Of a stretch of 64,000 nucleotides of DNA, positions 16,881 to 26,094 are shown in pieces. Each line of letters begins with the position of its first letter. Within the stretch, counting starts at the first letter, position 1. The position numbers and the translations under genes are program-made. Location: positions 1 through 64,000 of the forward strand of contig JASHNY010000020.1 of assembly GCA_030041385.1 (NCBI GenBank), read 5' to 3'. Origin of the DNA: Alphaproteobacteria bacterium (GTDB lineage: Bacteria > Pseudomonadota > Alphaproteobacteria > ATCC43930 > CGMCC-115725). Under the pieces are notes generated by a model that did no database searches, was not told the origin of the DNA, and saw nothing but the letters and a program-made list of their open reading frames with translations.

Positions 16881-17465
16881 GTGCATTTCCAGGTCATCCA
16901 TTGCCATCCGCTCGCCGACAGCTACAACCACGCGCTGTTCGAGACGACGGTGGCGGCATTGCAGGCGCGCGGGCACGAGGTCTCGGCGACCGACCTCTAC
17001 CGCGAGGGGTTCGACCCGAGGATGAGCGCGGCGGAGCTGCGAAGCTATTACCTGGTGGCCTACGACGATACGGCGGTGGCGCGGTATACCGAGTTGCTGC
17101 GCCGGATCGACGGGATGATCCTGTGCTTCCCGCAGTGGTGGTTCGCCATGCCGGCGGTGCTGAAGGGTTATTTCGACCGGGTGTGGGGTCCGGGCATCGC
17201 CTTTTCCCACCACGTCGCCGGCGGCATCAGGCCGCGACTGACCAATGTCAGGGTGTTCGGCGTCGTCACCACCTACGGCTCGCCGCGATGGGTTGTGTGG
17301 ATGGCTGGCGATCCCGGGCGCAAGGTTCTGATGCGGGCGCTGAAGCCGCTCTGCCAGGCCGGGGCCCGGTCGTTCTATCTTGCCCACTACGACATGGACC
17401 GCTCGACCGAAAGATCGCGCCGGGAATTTCTCGACCGGGTCCGCCGGGCGATCACGAAATTGTGA
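16881..17465 (+). CDS. NAD(P)H:quinone oxidoreductase, flavodoxin-like fold
   Basis: A 194-residue member of the NQO/Kef-regulatory flavodoxin-like family. The FMN/FAD-binding N-terminus is FQVIHCHPLADSYNHALFE, followed by ATDLYREGFDPRMS and the active-site segment LCFPQWWFAMPAVLKGYFDRVWGPGIAF. It probably reduces quinones by two electrons in the cytoplasm. The start is GTG 16881, 21 bp after the ABM gene, so the two are probably cotranscribed. The RND operon begins 132 bp downstream. Confidence 0.87.
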   Translation: MHFQVIHCHPLADSYNHALFETTVAALQARGHEVSATDLYREGFDPRMSAAELRSYYLVAYDDTAVARYTELLRRIDGMILCFPQWWFAMPAVLKGYFDRVWGPGIAFSHHVAGGIRPRLTNVRVFGVVTTYGSPRWVVWMAGDPGRKVLMRALKPLCQAGARSFYLAHYDMDRSTERSRREFLDRVRRAITKL

Positions 17466-17537
17466 GCGGCGGGCGAGCGGTTACGCGGCGCTTGCGCCGG
17501 AATACCGCACCCGTGGCCAGTTGCGCAGGGAAGCGGT

Positions 17538-17572
17538 AATATCCATTATCTACAATATATACGGTTCATAAT
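17538..17572 (+). promoter_or_regulatory. AT-rich promoter/operator candidate for the RND operon
   Basis: A short, sharply AT-rich patch (TAATATCCATTATCTACAAT, then ATATACGGTTCATAATG) lies just upstream of the efflux operon in otherwise GC-rich DNA. It includes a -10-like TACAAT or CATAAT and a split inverted repeat ATTAT ... ATAAT (17545-17549 and 17568-17572). A MarR regulator is encoded at the 3' end of the same operon and could bind here. This is inference; no -35 box with standard spacing is clear. Confidence 0.4.
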
Positions 17573-17597
17573 GCGGGCGTAGGAGGAGAAGCGTCGC

Positions 17598-18740
17598 ATG
17601 AGCAAGCTCGCGATCGCCGCGGGGGTGATCGTCGCTGTCGGCGCAGCCGCCGCGGTATGGGTGGTGCACGAGGTGCCGCGTCATGCGGTCGCCGCCGAGC
17701 GGCCGGCGCAGCCGGTCGGCGTCCCGGTCACGGCCGGCAAGGTGGCGGCCGCCAACATGCCGGTGTTTCTCAACGGCATCGGCACCGTGCAGCCCTACAA
17801 CATGGTAACCATCAAGAGCCGGGTCGACGGCCAGATCGTGGCGGTCAATTTCAAGGAGGGGCAGGAAGTCAAGGCAGGGGCGCCGCTGTTCCAGATCGAT
17901 CCGCGCCCCTACCAGGCGACGCTCGAACAGATGCAGGCGGCCAAGGTGAAGGACCAGGCTGCGCTGGTCAGCGCTCAACTCGACCTGGAGCGCTATAGCC
18001 ACCTGATCAAATCGGGGTATCAGACGCAGCAGAGCTACGATCAGCAGCAGGCGACCGTGGGCCAGCTGAAGGCGGCGATCAAGGGCGACCAGGCGCAGAT
18101 CGATGCGGCCCAGCTCAACATCCAGTACTCGGACATCCGCGCCCCGATCGATGGACGCCTCGGCGCCCGGCTCGTCGATATCGGCAATATGGTCCATGCG
18201 ACCGATACCAACGGGCTCGTCACCATCGCCCAGATCAAGCCGATCTATGTCAGCTTCACCCTGGCCCAGACGCATCTCGACTCGATCCGCCAGCGCCAGG
18301 CCGAGGCGCCGTTGGCGGTAGAGGCGTTCACCAGCGACGGTAAAACCAGATTGGCCGAGGGCAAGCTCACGCTGATCGACAACACCATCGACCAGACCAC
18401 CGGGACGATCCACTTGAAGGCCACTTTTCCCAACCAAGACGAACGCCTGTGGCCAGGCGAGTTCGTCAATCTGCGGCTGATCCTGAACACCCGCAAAGGG
18501 GTGCCGACGGTGCCGGCGCAGACCGTGCAGATCGGCGAGGACGGCAGCTACGTCTACGTGATCAAGCCGGACCACACGGTCGAGCGGCGCCTGGTCAAGG
18601 TGGCCGACGTGCAGGACGGCCTCGCCGTCATCGACAGCGGACTGAAACCGGGAGAACCGGTCGTCGTCGAGGGCCAGTACCGGCTGGTCAACGGCGCCCG
18701 GGTCAAGACCGAGGCCGCTGCGCCCGGAACCGCGGGCTGA
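17598..18740 (+). CDS. RND efflux periplasmic adaptor (MdtA-like)
   Basis: A 380-residue membrane-fusion protein. An N-terminal uncleaved anchor or signal (LAIAAGVIVAVGAAAAVWVV) precedes the barrel-sandwich start VFLNGIGTVQPYNMVTIKSRVDGQIVAVNFKEGQEVKAGAPLFQIDPRPYQ, then an alpha-hairpin (ATLEQMQAAKVKDQ ... LKAAIKGDQ), the second lipoyl half (IRAPIDGRLGARLVDIGN), and the beta-barrel and membrane-proximal domains. It bridges the inner-membrane pump to an outer-membrane channel. ATG 17598 has AGGAGGAG upstream. No outer-membrane factor gene follows, so a TolC-type partner elsewhere is presumed. Confidence 0.93.
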   Translation: MSKLAIAAGVIVAVGAAAAVWVVHEVPRHAVAAERPAQPVGVPVTAGKVAAANMPVFLNGIGTVQPYNMVTIKSRVDGQIVAVNFKEGQEVKAGAPLFQIDPRPYQATLEQMQAAKVKDQAALVSAQLDLERYSHLIKSGYQTQQSYDQQQATVGQLKAAIKGDQAQIDAAQLNIQYSDIRAPIDGRLGARLVDIGNMVHATDTNGLVTIAQIKPIYVSFTLAQTHLDSIRQRQAEAPLAVEAFTSDGKTRLAEGKLTLIDNTIDQTTGTIHLKATFPNQDERLWPGEFVNLRLILNTRKGVPTVPAQTVQIGEDGSYVYVIKPDHTVERRLVKVADVQDGLAVIDSGLKPGEPVVVEGQYRLVNGARVKTEAAAPGTAG

Positions 18741-18795
18741 TCCCACCGCATCAAGCAACAGCGCATCTGTCGCCCAGATACCGGGACCCTTGCCG

Positions 18796-21700
18796 ATGAG
18801 CATATCCGAACCTTTTATCCGGCGGCCGATCGCGACCTCGCTGTTGATGCTGGGCGTGCTCGTCTTCGGCATCGTCGCCTACGGCCTCTTGCCGGTGGCG
18901 GCGTTGCCGAACGTCGATTTTCCAACCATTACCGTTTCGGCCACCTATCCGGGCGCCAGCCCGGACACGATGGCGTCGTCGGTCGCGACTCCGCTCGAAC
19001 AGCAATTCGCCTCGATCCCGGGCCTCGAGCAGATGACCTCGACGAGCGGCGTCGGCACGACCTCGATCACATTGCAATTTGCGCTCGAGCGTAACATCGA
19101 CGGCGCCGCCGTAGACGTGCAGCAGGCGATCAACGCCGCCTCGGGCGTGCTGCCTAAGGATTTGCCGAGCCCGCCGACCTATCGCAAGACCAACCCGGCA
19201 GACCGGCCGATCCTGATCTATGCGGTTCATTCCCAAGCGTTGCCGGTCTATCGCATCGACGACTATGCCTACACGATCCTCGCGCAGAAGATCGCGACGG
19301 TGCCGGGCGTCTCGGAATCGCGCGTTTTCGGCCAGAAGCAGTTTGCGGTTCGGGTCCAGGTCGACCCGGCCGCGCTCGCAAATCTGGGCCTCGGGCTCGA
19401 GGATGTGCGCAACGCCATTTCGGTCGCCACCGTCGATTTGCCCAAGGGCAATATCGAGAACAACTACCAGTCGGTGACGCTCGATACCAACGACCAGCTC
19501 TTCAACGCCGCCCAGTTCCGCAAGATCATCGTCGCGTATCGCAACGGTGCGGCGATCCGGCTCGGCGATATCGCCAAGGTCACCGACTCGATCCAGAACG
19601 ACCTCGTCGGCGCCTGGTACGACGGAACCCCGGCCGAGGGCATCGCGGTACAGCGCGAAGCGGGCGCCAACACGATCCAGGTGGTCGACACGATCAAGGG
19701 CCTATTGCCCGACCTGATGAAATCGGTGCCGCCGAGCCTGCATGTCGATCTGATGTCGGACCGTTCCCTGGGCATTCAGGCGGCGGTGCACGACGTGCAG
19801 TTCACGATGATGATCACGGTCCTGCTCGTGGTGCTGGTGATCTTCGTATTCCTGCGCACCCTCTGGGCGACGGTGATCCCGAGCATCGCCGTGCCGCTGT
19901 CGCTGCTGGCGACCTTTGCGATCATGTATGTGCTCGGTTACAGCCTCGACAACATCTCGCTGATGGCGCTGACGATCTCCGTCGGCTTCATCGTCGACGA
20001 TGCGATCGTGATGATCGAGAACATCGTGCGCTACCTGGAACAGGGAGACAACCCGTTCGAGGCGGCGCTGAAGGGCGCCGGGCAGATCGGCTTTACGATC
20101 ATTTCGATCACCTTCTCGCTGATCGCCGTGTTCATCCCGCTGTTGCTGATGGGCGGGATCATCGGCCGCCTGTTCCGCGAATTCGCGGTGACCGTGACCG
20201 TGGCGGTGGTTTCCTCCGCGGCGATTTCGCTGACGTTGACCCCGGTGATGTGCTCGCTGTTCCTGAAATCGCGAGCCGAGGAACACGAGCCCGGGCGCAT
20301 CAACCGCGTTGCCGAACGCGCCTTCCAGGGTTTCCTGAACGGCTATGACTGGGGCCTTCGCTGGGTCCTGCGCCATCAGCTGCCGATGCTGGTCGCGACG
20401 TTGGCGCTGATGGTCGGGACCGGCTACCTCTATATCACGATCCCCAAAGGATTTTTCCCGCAGCAGGATACCGGCTTCATCTTCGGCCAGCTGCAGGGGC
20501 GCGAGGACAGCTCGTTCGCCAGCATGGCGAAGATGGCGGGCGAGGTCGAAAAGATCCTGATCAAGGATCCGGCGGTCGCCGGCGTGTTCAACACGGCCGG
20601 CACCTATGCCTACAACCCCACCGAAGACGCCGCGCGTATGTTCATGCAGTTGAAGCCGCATGACGAGCGCAACGTCAGCTCGGACCAGGTCATCGAGCGG
20701 CTGCGCCCCCAGGTCGCCAAGGTCGAGGGCGCCAAGTTCTACATGCAGTCGGGGCAGGACATCACGATCGGCGGCCGTCTGACCAAGACCCAGTACCAGT
20801 ACACGCTGACCGACGTTGACAGCGACGAATTGAACCATTGGGCGCCGCTGCTCGAAGCGGCGATGCGCAAACTCCCGGTGCTGCAGGATGTCACCTCGGA
20901 CATGGAAGTTGCGGCGCCGCACCTCTCGATCGAGATCGACCGCGACGCCGCTTCGCGTCTCGGGCTGACCGCCCAGATGATCGACAATACGCTGTACGAC
21001 GCGTTCGGGCAGCGCCAGATCGCCACGATGTATACCTCGACCAACCAGTACAAGGTGGTCATGGAGGTTTCGCCCCAATACCTGCACGACCCGAGCGCGC
21101 TGTCGAAAATCTATGTTCCGGGCCCGAACGGAGCGGAGATTCCGCTCAGCTCCTTCGCCCACTACGTCACCAAGCTCGAACCGCTGTCGGTCAACCACCA
21201 GGGGCAATTCCCGTCGGTGACGTTGTCGTTCAATCTGCCGCCGGGGGTGGCGCTCGGCACCGCGGTCAACGCGGTCCAGAACCTCGAGGCCCAGCTTCAC
21301 GTGCCGGCGACGGTGCAAGGCTCGTTCCAGGGCGCGGCCCAGGCATTCCAGGATTCGCTCAAATCGACGCCGCTGCTGGTCGCGGCCGCGATCCTCGTCG
21401 TCTACATCGTGCTCGGCATGCTGTACGAGAGCTACATCCACCCGATCACGATCCTGTCGGCGCTGCCGTCTGCCGGTGTCGGTGCGCTGCTGGCGCTGAT
21501 CGTCATGCACTACGACCTGACCGTGATCGCATTGATCGGCGTTATCCTCCTGGTTGGCATCGTGAAGAAGAACGCGATCATGATGATCGACTTCGCGCTC
21601 CAAGCCGAGCGGATCGAGGGCAAGAGCCCGCTGGAGGCGATCCACCAGGCCTGCCTGTTGCGCTTCCGCCCGATCATGATGACGACGTTTGCCGCGTTGT

Positions 21701-21951
21701 TCGGCTCGCTGCCGATCGCGCTCGGCCACGGCGCCGGGTCGGAATTGCGCCGTCCGCTCGGGGTCGCGCTGGTCGGCGGGCTCCTGGTGTCGCAATGGCT
21801 GACGCTGTACACGACCCCGGTGATCTATCTCTACCTTGAGCGCGCCTCGCGCTGGCTGGGGCGGGCGCACAAGCCGTCGCGGCTCGCGAACGCATTGACG
21901 GACGCACCGCGGCCGGTATTGGCGGAGGATCCTCATGGCGCCGCCGAGTGA
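18796..21951 (+). CDS. RND efflux transporter permease (HAE1/MdtB-like)
   Basis: A 1,051-residue proton-driven multidrug pump of the inner membrane. It begins SISEPFIRRPIATSLLMLGV, the usual TM1. The proton-relay region reads NISLMALTISVGFIVDDAIVMIENI in TM4 (paired Asp residues). TM5-6 show ITFSLIAVFIPLLLMGGIIGRLFREF, and the C-terminal half ends with TM10-12, including GIVKKNAIMMIDFAL (conserved Lys) and LRFRPIMMTTFAALFGSLPIALG. Length is standard. ATG 18796 is preferred to the track TTG at 18790. It is the second gene of the adaptor-pump-MarR operon. Confidence 0.95.
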   Translation: MSISEPFIRRPIATSLLMLGVLVFGIVAYGLLPVAALPNVDFPTITVSATYPGASPDTMASSVATPLEQQFASIPGLEQMTSTSGVGTTSITLQFALERNIDGAAVDVQQAINAASGVLPKDLPSPPTYRKTNPADRPILIYAVHSQALPVYRIDDYAYTILAQKIATVPGVSESRVFGQKQFAVRVQVDPAALANLGLGLEDVRNAISVATVDLPKGNIENNYQSVTLDTNDQLFNAAQFRKIIVAYRNGAAIRLGDIAKVTDSIQNDLVGAWYDGTPAEGIAVQREAGANTIQVVDTIKGLLPDLMKSVPPSLHVDLMSDRSLGIQAAVHDVQFTMMITVLLVVLVIFVFLRTLWATVIPSIAVPLSLLATFAIMYVLGYSLDNISLMALTISVGFIVDDAIVMIENIVRYLEQGDNPFEAALKGAGQIGFTIISITFSLIAVFIPLLLMGGIIGRLFREFAVTVTVAVVSSAAISLTLTPVMCSLFLKSRAEEHEPGRINRVAERAFQGFLNGYDWGLRWVLRHQLPMLVATLALMVGTGYLYITIPKGFFPQQDTGFIFGQLQGREDSSFASMAKMAGEVEKILIKDPAVAGVFNTAGTYAYNPTEDAARMFMQLKPHDERNVSSDQVIERLRPQVAKVEGAKFYMQSGQDITIGGRLTKTQYQYTLTDVDSDELNHWAPLLEAAMRKLPVLQDVTSDMEVAAPHLSIEIDRDAASRLGLTAQMIDNTLYDAFGQRQIATMYTSTNQYKVVMEVSPQYLHDPSALSKIYVPGPNGAEIPLSSFAHYVTKLEPLSVNHQGQFPSVTLSFNLPPGVALGTAVNAVQNLEAQLHVPATVQGSFQGAAQAFQDSLKSTPLLVAAAILVVYIVLGMLYESYIHPITILSALPSAGVGALLALIVMHYDLTVIALIGVILLVGIVKKNAIMMIDFALQAERIEGKSPLEAIHQACLLRFRPIMMTTFAALFGSLPIALGHGAGSELRRPLGVALVGGLLVSQWLTLYTTPVIYLYLERASRWLGRAHKPSRLANALTDAPRPVLAEDPHGAAE

Positions 21952-22471
21952 CGCCGTCCCGGTTGCGGCGCTGCGGCGTACCGCGATCGATCTGGTCATA
22001 GACCGGCCGCCGCCGGCCGCGCTGCAGCCCAATATCGGCGCGTTATTGACCGATGTTCACCGCCGGATGCGGCGCCGCTTCGAGCGCCGTGCGCGGCAGA
22101 CCGGATTGCCGATCACTCGGCAACAGGCGCGGGTGTTGCTGTGCATCGCCCGCAACGAGGGCGACAGCCAGGCCAGCGTGGCGACGATGCTCGACATCGA
22201 GCCGATCGCATTGGTGCGCGCACTCGACCGGCTGCATGAGGAGCGGCTGGTCGAGCGCCGGCCGCACCCGACCGACCGGCGGGTGTGGACGCTGTGGATG
22301 ACGCCGCTGGCCTGGCCGGTGGTCAACCACATCCTGGCGATCAACGAGGAGGTGCGGGCCGACGCCTGCGCCGGGTTGACGCCGAGCGCACGCACCGCAC
22401 TGCTCGGCACGCTCAATCACATGAAGGCCAACCTCGCCATCGAGGAAGAAAGCGCCGGCGAGGCGGTATAG
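21935..22471 (+). CDS. MarR family transcriptional regulator
   Basis: A 178-residue winged-helix repressor of the MarR type. The DNA-binding part runs LPITRQQARVLLCIARNEGDSQASVATMLDIEPIALVRALDRLHEERLVERRPHPTDRRVWTLWMT, with the wing motif RRPHPTDRRVW. The N-terminus is longer than usual (about 35 residues, proline-rich). The gene overlaps the end of the RND permease gene by 17 bp, so it is translated as part of the efflux operon and is likely its autoregulated local repressor. Confidence 0.9.
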   Translation: MAPPSDAVPVAALRRTAIDLVIDRPPPAALQPNIGALLTDVHRRMRRRFERRARQTGLPITRQQARVLLCIARNEGDSQASVATMLDIEPIALVRALDRLHEERLVERRPHPTDRRVWTLWMTPLAWPVVNHILAINEEVRADACAGLTPSARTALLGTLNHMKANLAIEEESAGEAV

Positions 22472-22478
22472 CGGCGCC

Positions 22479-23231
22479 TCAACCCGCCAGGTACCCGCCG
22501 TCGACGTACAGCTCGGCTCCGGTGATGTACGAGGCCTCGTCCGAGGCGAGGAACAGGACGGCGTGCGCGACCTCCTCGACGCGCCCGTCGCGGCCGAGCG
22601 GCACCAGCTCCAGCATCTTGGCGCGCACCGCCGGGTCGGCAGTGCGGCCCGAGGTGCGCATCGGCGGCATCAGCCCGGGATGCACCGAGTTGACCCGGAT
22701 GTTATGGCGCCCCTGCTGCACGGCGCCGACCTTGGTCATCGTCCGCACCGCGCCTTTCGAGGCGTTGTAGGCGGCGTGAATGCCGCGCTGCCCGGTGACC
22801 CCCGAGATCGACGACAGGTTGACGATCGAGCCGCCGCCGGCCTTGCGCATCTCGGGGATCGCGTACTTCATTCCGAAAAACGCACCGCGCGCGTTGACGT
22901 CCATGATCTTGTCCCATGCCGCGGTGTCGAACAGGTCGTTGACCGCGCTGCCGCTGATCCCGGCATTGTTGACAAGAATGTCGAGCTTGCCGAATTCCGC
23001 GACCGTCGCCTCGACAACCTGCTTCCAGTTTGCCTCGTCGGTTACGTCGAGGTGGTGAAAGCGGGCGGCGCCGTTGGCCTGGGTGATGTCGGCGACGACC
23101 TTCCTTCCATCGTCGTCGAGCACGTCGGCGACAACCACCTTCGCGCCTTCGCGGGCGAAGACCCGGGCGGTGCTGGCGCCCATGCCGGAGGCGGCGCCGG
23201 TAACGATTGCGACCTTGCCGTCGAGCCTCAT
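22479..23231 (-). CDS. SDR family oxidoreductase (classical)
   Basis: A 250-residue NAD(P)-dependent dehydrogenase with intact classical motifs: TGAASGMG cofactor loop, NNAG, catalytic Ser in NLSSISG, and Tyr/Lys in AAYNASKGA. It ends with the C-terminal GAELYVDGGYLAG. Relatives include 3-alpha/20-beta-hydroxysteroid and cyclopentanol dehydrogenases, so an alicyclic or steroid-like alcohol is possible, but the substrate is not defined. ATG 23231 has GGAGGA upstream; the SD touches the left edge of repeat element III, which sits in the promoter region. It converges on the MarR gene. Confidence 0.9.
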   Translation of the reverse strand: MRLDGKVAIVTGAASGMGASTARVFAREGAKVVVADVLDDDGRKVVADITQANGAARFHHLDVTDEANWKQVVEATVAEFGKLDILVNNAGISGSAVNDLFDTAAWDKIMDVNARGAFFGMKYAIPEMRKAGGGSIVNLSSISGVTGQRGIHAAYNASKGAVRTMTKVGAVQQGRHNIRVNSVHPGLMPPMRTSGRTADPAVRAKMLELVPLGRDGRVEEVAHAVLFLASDEASYITGAELYVDGGYLAG

Positions 23232-23241
23232 GTCGTTTCCT

Positions 23242-23408
23242 CCTCGGTGTCATGGATTTGAAGTTCGCATCATCCGGGTGGCGATCGTTCGCGAGCTTCA
23301 AATCCGAAAATCACACCAGCTTTATAGAGTTGCCGGTATGCTAGCGAATCCGAAATTCGCTTCGGGCCTTACCCCGAGACACGGCGAATTCCGGATTCGG
23401 CACACTGG
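23242..23408. mobile_element. MITE-like palindromic element, locus III (B + linker + A, inverted)
   Basis: 167 bp in the opposite orientation to locus II. Left: a B palindrome, GGATTTGAAGTTCGC ... GCGAGCTTCAAATCC. Middle: the linker CCAGCTTTATAGAGTTGCCGG. Right: an A palindrome, CGAATCCGAAATTCGC ... GCGAATTCCGGATTCG. The right part has CTAG at its left (23341-23344) and ends CACACTGG; the outer left edge is CTCGGTGT. These edges look like decayed CTAG. It lies upstream of the SDR gene and downstream of the sirtuin gene. Confidence 0.75.
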
Positions 23409-23453
23409 AGCGTGGGCGTCACGCCCGGTGGCAGACCCGAGGCCCGCGGTCTT

Positions 23454-24209
23454 TCAATTCACCCCGACCGCGTCGCCGAGCACATCGCCGATCCCGTCAT
23501 GGACGACCAGATCGGCGAGCGGGTCGAGGCCGGTCGGTTCGCGGTTGACGATCGCCAGCGCGGCGCCGTTGCGCTTGGCCAGCTCGGGAAACCCGGCGGC
23601 CGGATAGACGACCAGCGACGAGCCGAGCACGATGAACAAATCGGCGGCCAGCGTCTCCCGGTGGGCGCGCTGCATCGCCGCCTCCGGCATGGCCTGGCCG
23701 AACGAGATCGTCGCGGTCTTGACGAAGCCGCGACAGCGGAGGCAGCGCGGGGCGGCGCCGTCCTGGTCGAAGGCGACGCGGATTGCCGCGATCTCGTAGC
23801 GCGTGCCGCAATCGAGGCAATGGGCATAGGTCGTGTTGCCGTGCAACTCGATGACCTGCTCGGCCGCGATCCCCGACGCCTGATGGAGCCCGTCGATATT
23901 CTGGGTGATGACCGCCGCGACCTTGCCCCGGCGCACCAGCGCCTCGACCGCACGGTGGCCGCGATTGGGCGCGGCGGTGCGGAACATGTCCTCCATCGCG
24001 AAGCGCCGGCGCCATGTTTCCTGCCGCGCCGCCTCGGAGGCGAGGAAGCTGTCGAAATCGATCGGTGCCATCCGGGTCCAGATGCCGCCGGGGCTGCGGA
24101 AATCGGGGATGCCAGACTCGGTGCTGATCCCGGCGCCGGTGAACACGACGGCGCGGCCGGCAGCGGCGATCAGGCGGGCGAGGGCGGCGCTGCCGCGATC
24201 GTCTGGCAT
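23454..24209 (-). CDS. Sir2-family NAD-dependent protein deacylase
   Basis: A 251-residue sirtuin. Motifs: VVFTGAGISTESGIPDFRSPGG (NAD binding), ITQNIDGLHQASG (catalytic pocket), ELHGNTTYAHCLDC (catalytic His, first zinc Cys pair), PRCLRCRGFVKTATISFGQ (second Cys pair) and VLGSSLVVYPAA. All four zinc Cys are present. It probably removes acyl groups from protein lysines. It is divergent from, and its start lies close to, the alpha/beta hydrolase gene at 24328. Confidence 0.94.
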   Translation of the reverse strand: MPDDRGSAALARLIAAAGRAVVFTGAGISTESGIPDFRSPGGIWTRMAPIDFDSFLASEAARQETWRRRFAMEDMFRTAAPNRGHRAVEALVRRGKVAAVITQNIDGLHQASGIAAEQVIELHGNTTYAHCLDCGTRYEIAAIRVAFDQDGAAPRCLRCRGFVKTATISFGQAMPEAAMQRAHRETLAADLFIVLGSSLVVYPAAGFPELAKRNGAALAIVNREPTGLDPLADLVVHDGIGDVLGDAVGVN

Positions 24210-24327
24210 GCGCTACTTTGGCAAAACCGCCCCGGCGCGCCAAGTCCGCCATCGCGTGATGTTCTTGTTTCTGCGCCGCCGGCGGGAGATGGTGATCCGC
24301 CGCGGGGGCGACGAGGGGGAGGCATTG

Positions 24328-25179
24328 ATGGCGATGCGGGCGCGTAACCTGCCGGTGCTGGGGCCGCAGGGCTTCCTCAACCTCGCCTATTGGGATTGGG
24401 AGGGACCGCCCGGCGCGCCGGTGGTGATCTGCGTTCATGGGCTCACCCGCAACGGAAGGGATTTCGACCCTCTGGCCGAGGCATTGTCGGCCAGCTTCCG
24501 CGTCGTCTGCCCCGACATGCCGGGGCGCGGCCGCAGCGATTGGCTCGACGGCGGCGACGGCTACGGTTTTCCCCTCTATCTCGCGGTTGTCGCAGCGCTT
24601 TATGCGCGGCTCGACGTCCCCACGGTTGACTGGGTCGGCACCTCGATGGGCGGGCTTATCGGCATGCTGTTCGCCGGTTTGTCGAACGCGCCGGTGCGCC
24701 GGCTGGTGTTGAACGATATCGGCCCCCTGTTGCCTAAGGAGGGGCTCGAGCGGATCGCACAGACGGTCGGCCGCGATCCCGCATTCGCGAGCCATCACGA
24801 GCTGGAGGCCTATCTGCGCGAGACCTATGCCGGGTTCGGCCGGCTCAGCGACGAGCAATGGGCGCATCTGGCCGCTCATTCGGGGCGCACCCGCAGCGAT
24901 GGCCGGCTCGGCCTCGCCTACGACCCCCGGATCGGCGAGCCGTTCCAGGCCGGCCCGGCCGAGGATGTCGATTTCTGGCCGTTCTACGAGCGGCTGCAGA
25001 ACCCGGTTTTGGTGCTGCGGGGCGCGGATTCGGATCTGTTGCGGGTCCGCGACGCGGCGCGGATGGCGTTGCGCGGGCCGGGCGCGCAGATCATCGAATT
25101 TGCCGGGGTCGGCCACGCCCCGGCGCTGATGGCGCCGGACCAGATCGCCGCTATTCGCGACTTTCTCGTTGCCGCCTGA
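24328..25179 (+). CDS. Alpha/beta hydrolase
   Basis: A 283-residue alpha/beta-fold hydrolase. The oxyanion region is VICVHGLTRNGRDFDPLAEAL, the nucleophile elbow is WVGTSMGGL (Ser), the acid is likely Asp in VLRGADSDLL, and the catalytic His is in FAGVGHAPAL. The substrate is unknown; esters or C-C bonds are possible. The track ORF begins at 23905; I place the start at ATG 24328, where GAGGGGGAGG precedes it at good spacing (ATG 24259 and 24289 are alternatives). Its stop overlaps the next gene's start by 11 bp, so the two are probably cotranscribed. Confidence 0.87.
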   Translation: MAMRARNLPVLGPQGFLNLAYWDWEGPPGAPVVICVHGLTRNGRDFDPLAEALSASFRVVCPDMPGRGRSDWLDGGDGYGFPLYLAVVAALYARLDVPTVDWVGTSMGGLIGMLFAGLSNAPVRRLVLNDIGPLLPKEGLERIAQTVGRDPAFASHHELEAYLRETYAGFGRLSDEQWAHLAAHSGRTRSDGRLGLAYDPRIGEPFQAGPAEDVDFWPFYERLQNPVLVLRGADSDLLRVRDAARMALRGPGAQIIEFAGVGHAPALMAPDQIAAIRDFLVAA

Positions 25180-26074
25180 ACGCACCGCCTATCTCGCCGC
25201 CAAGGGGTTTGCCGCGGAACTGGCGACCGAGCTCGGTGACGCCGCCGAGCAGATCGGCGACCGCCTGTTCCTGGCGCCGGGGCCGCCGCGACCCGCCGCC
25301 TGGGCCCAGAATATCTGGCTCGACCCGCAGGAGATCGCGATCGCCTCGATCGCCGAGGCAGCCCGCAAATTGCGCGCGATCCAGCGCAACTGGGCGCCCT
25401 ATGCACCGCAGTTCCATCGTCGCGCGATGCTGATCCAGGCGCGGCTGCCGGCGGTGTCGGCAAAGCCGCTGGTGTTTGGCGACAGCCCGCCGGCGGCACC
25501 GCTCGGCTCGTGGACGTTGCTCGACACGAACACGGTGCTCGCCGCGCCGCATTGCAGCAGCGCGTTTCCCAACGGCGAACTGCGTTTCGTCGAGGACCGC
25601 ACCGGGCCACCGAGCCGCGCTTACCTCAAATTGTGGGAGGCATTGACCCTTGCCGGGGTGCGCCCGCTTCCGGGCGAGCTATGCGTCGATCTCGGCGCCG
25701 CGCCCGGCGGGTGGAGCTGGGCGTTGCAGCGCATGGGGGCCCGCGTCGTCAGCGTCGACAAGGCGGCGCTGGCGCCGGCGGTCGCCGCGCTTCCCAACCT
25801 CGAACATCGCCGCGAAAGCGCCTTTGCCCTCGACCCGCATGCATTGGGGCCGGTCGATTGGCTGTGTGCCGACATCGCCTGCTACCCGGCGCGGCTGTTC
25901 GGCCTCGTCGAGCGGTGGCTCGCCGCCGGCACCTGCCGCAACTTCGTCTGCACGGTCAAGTTCCAGGGCCCGACCGACCATGCGGCGGCGGCGCGCTTTG
26001 CCGCGCTGCCGGGTGCGCGCCTCGTGCATCTCTTCCACAATAGGCACGAATTGACCTGGATCAGGCTCGGCTGA
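25169..26074 (+). CDS. RlmM-like rRNA 2'-O-ribose methyltransferase
   Basis: A 301-residue SAM-dependent methyltransferase of the FtsJ/RlmM type. The N-terminus is a THUMP-like part; the Rossmann domain has the SAM motif CVDLGAAPGGWSWALQRMGARVVSVDKAAL. The ribose-methyltransferase tetrad appears intact, with Asp in DWLCADIACYPA, Lys in FVCTVKFQG and Glu in RHELTWIRLG. It probably methylates a cytidine of 23S rRNA. The start is a TTG inside the end of the hydrolase gene (11-bp overlap). Confidence 0.85.
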   Translation: MPPERTAYLAAKGFAAELATELGDAAEQIGDRLFLAPGPPRPAAWAQNIWLDPQEIAIASIAEAARKLRAIQRNWAPYAPQFHRRAMLIQARLPAVSAKPLVFGDSPPAAPLGSWTLLDTNTVLAAPHCSSAFPNGELRFVEDRTGPPSRAYLKLWEALTLAGVRPLPGELCVDLGAAPGGWSWALQRMGARVVSVDKAALAPAVAALPNLEHRRESAFALDPHALGPVDWLCADIACYPARLFGLVERWLAAGTCRNFVCTVKFQGPTDHAAAARFAALPGARLVHLFHNRHELTWIRLG

Positions 26075-26094
26075 AACGAACCGGCCGCGGCAGG

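Noticed and set aside
19702-22032. 776-aa minus-strand ORF opposite the RND permease
   Set aside because: Shadow of the pump gene: His/Arg/Gln-rich, antisense to well-supported TM segments.
23497-25185. 562-aa minus-strand ORF across sirtuin and hydrolase genes
   Set aside because: Spans two real genes in a wrong frame; Arg/His-rich shadow.
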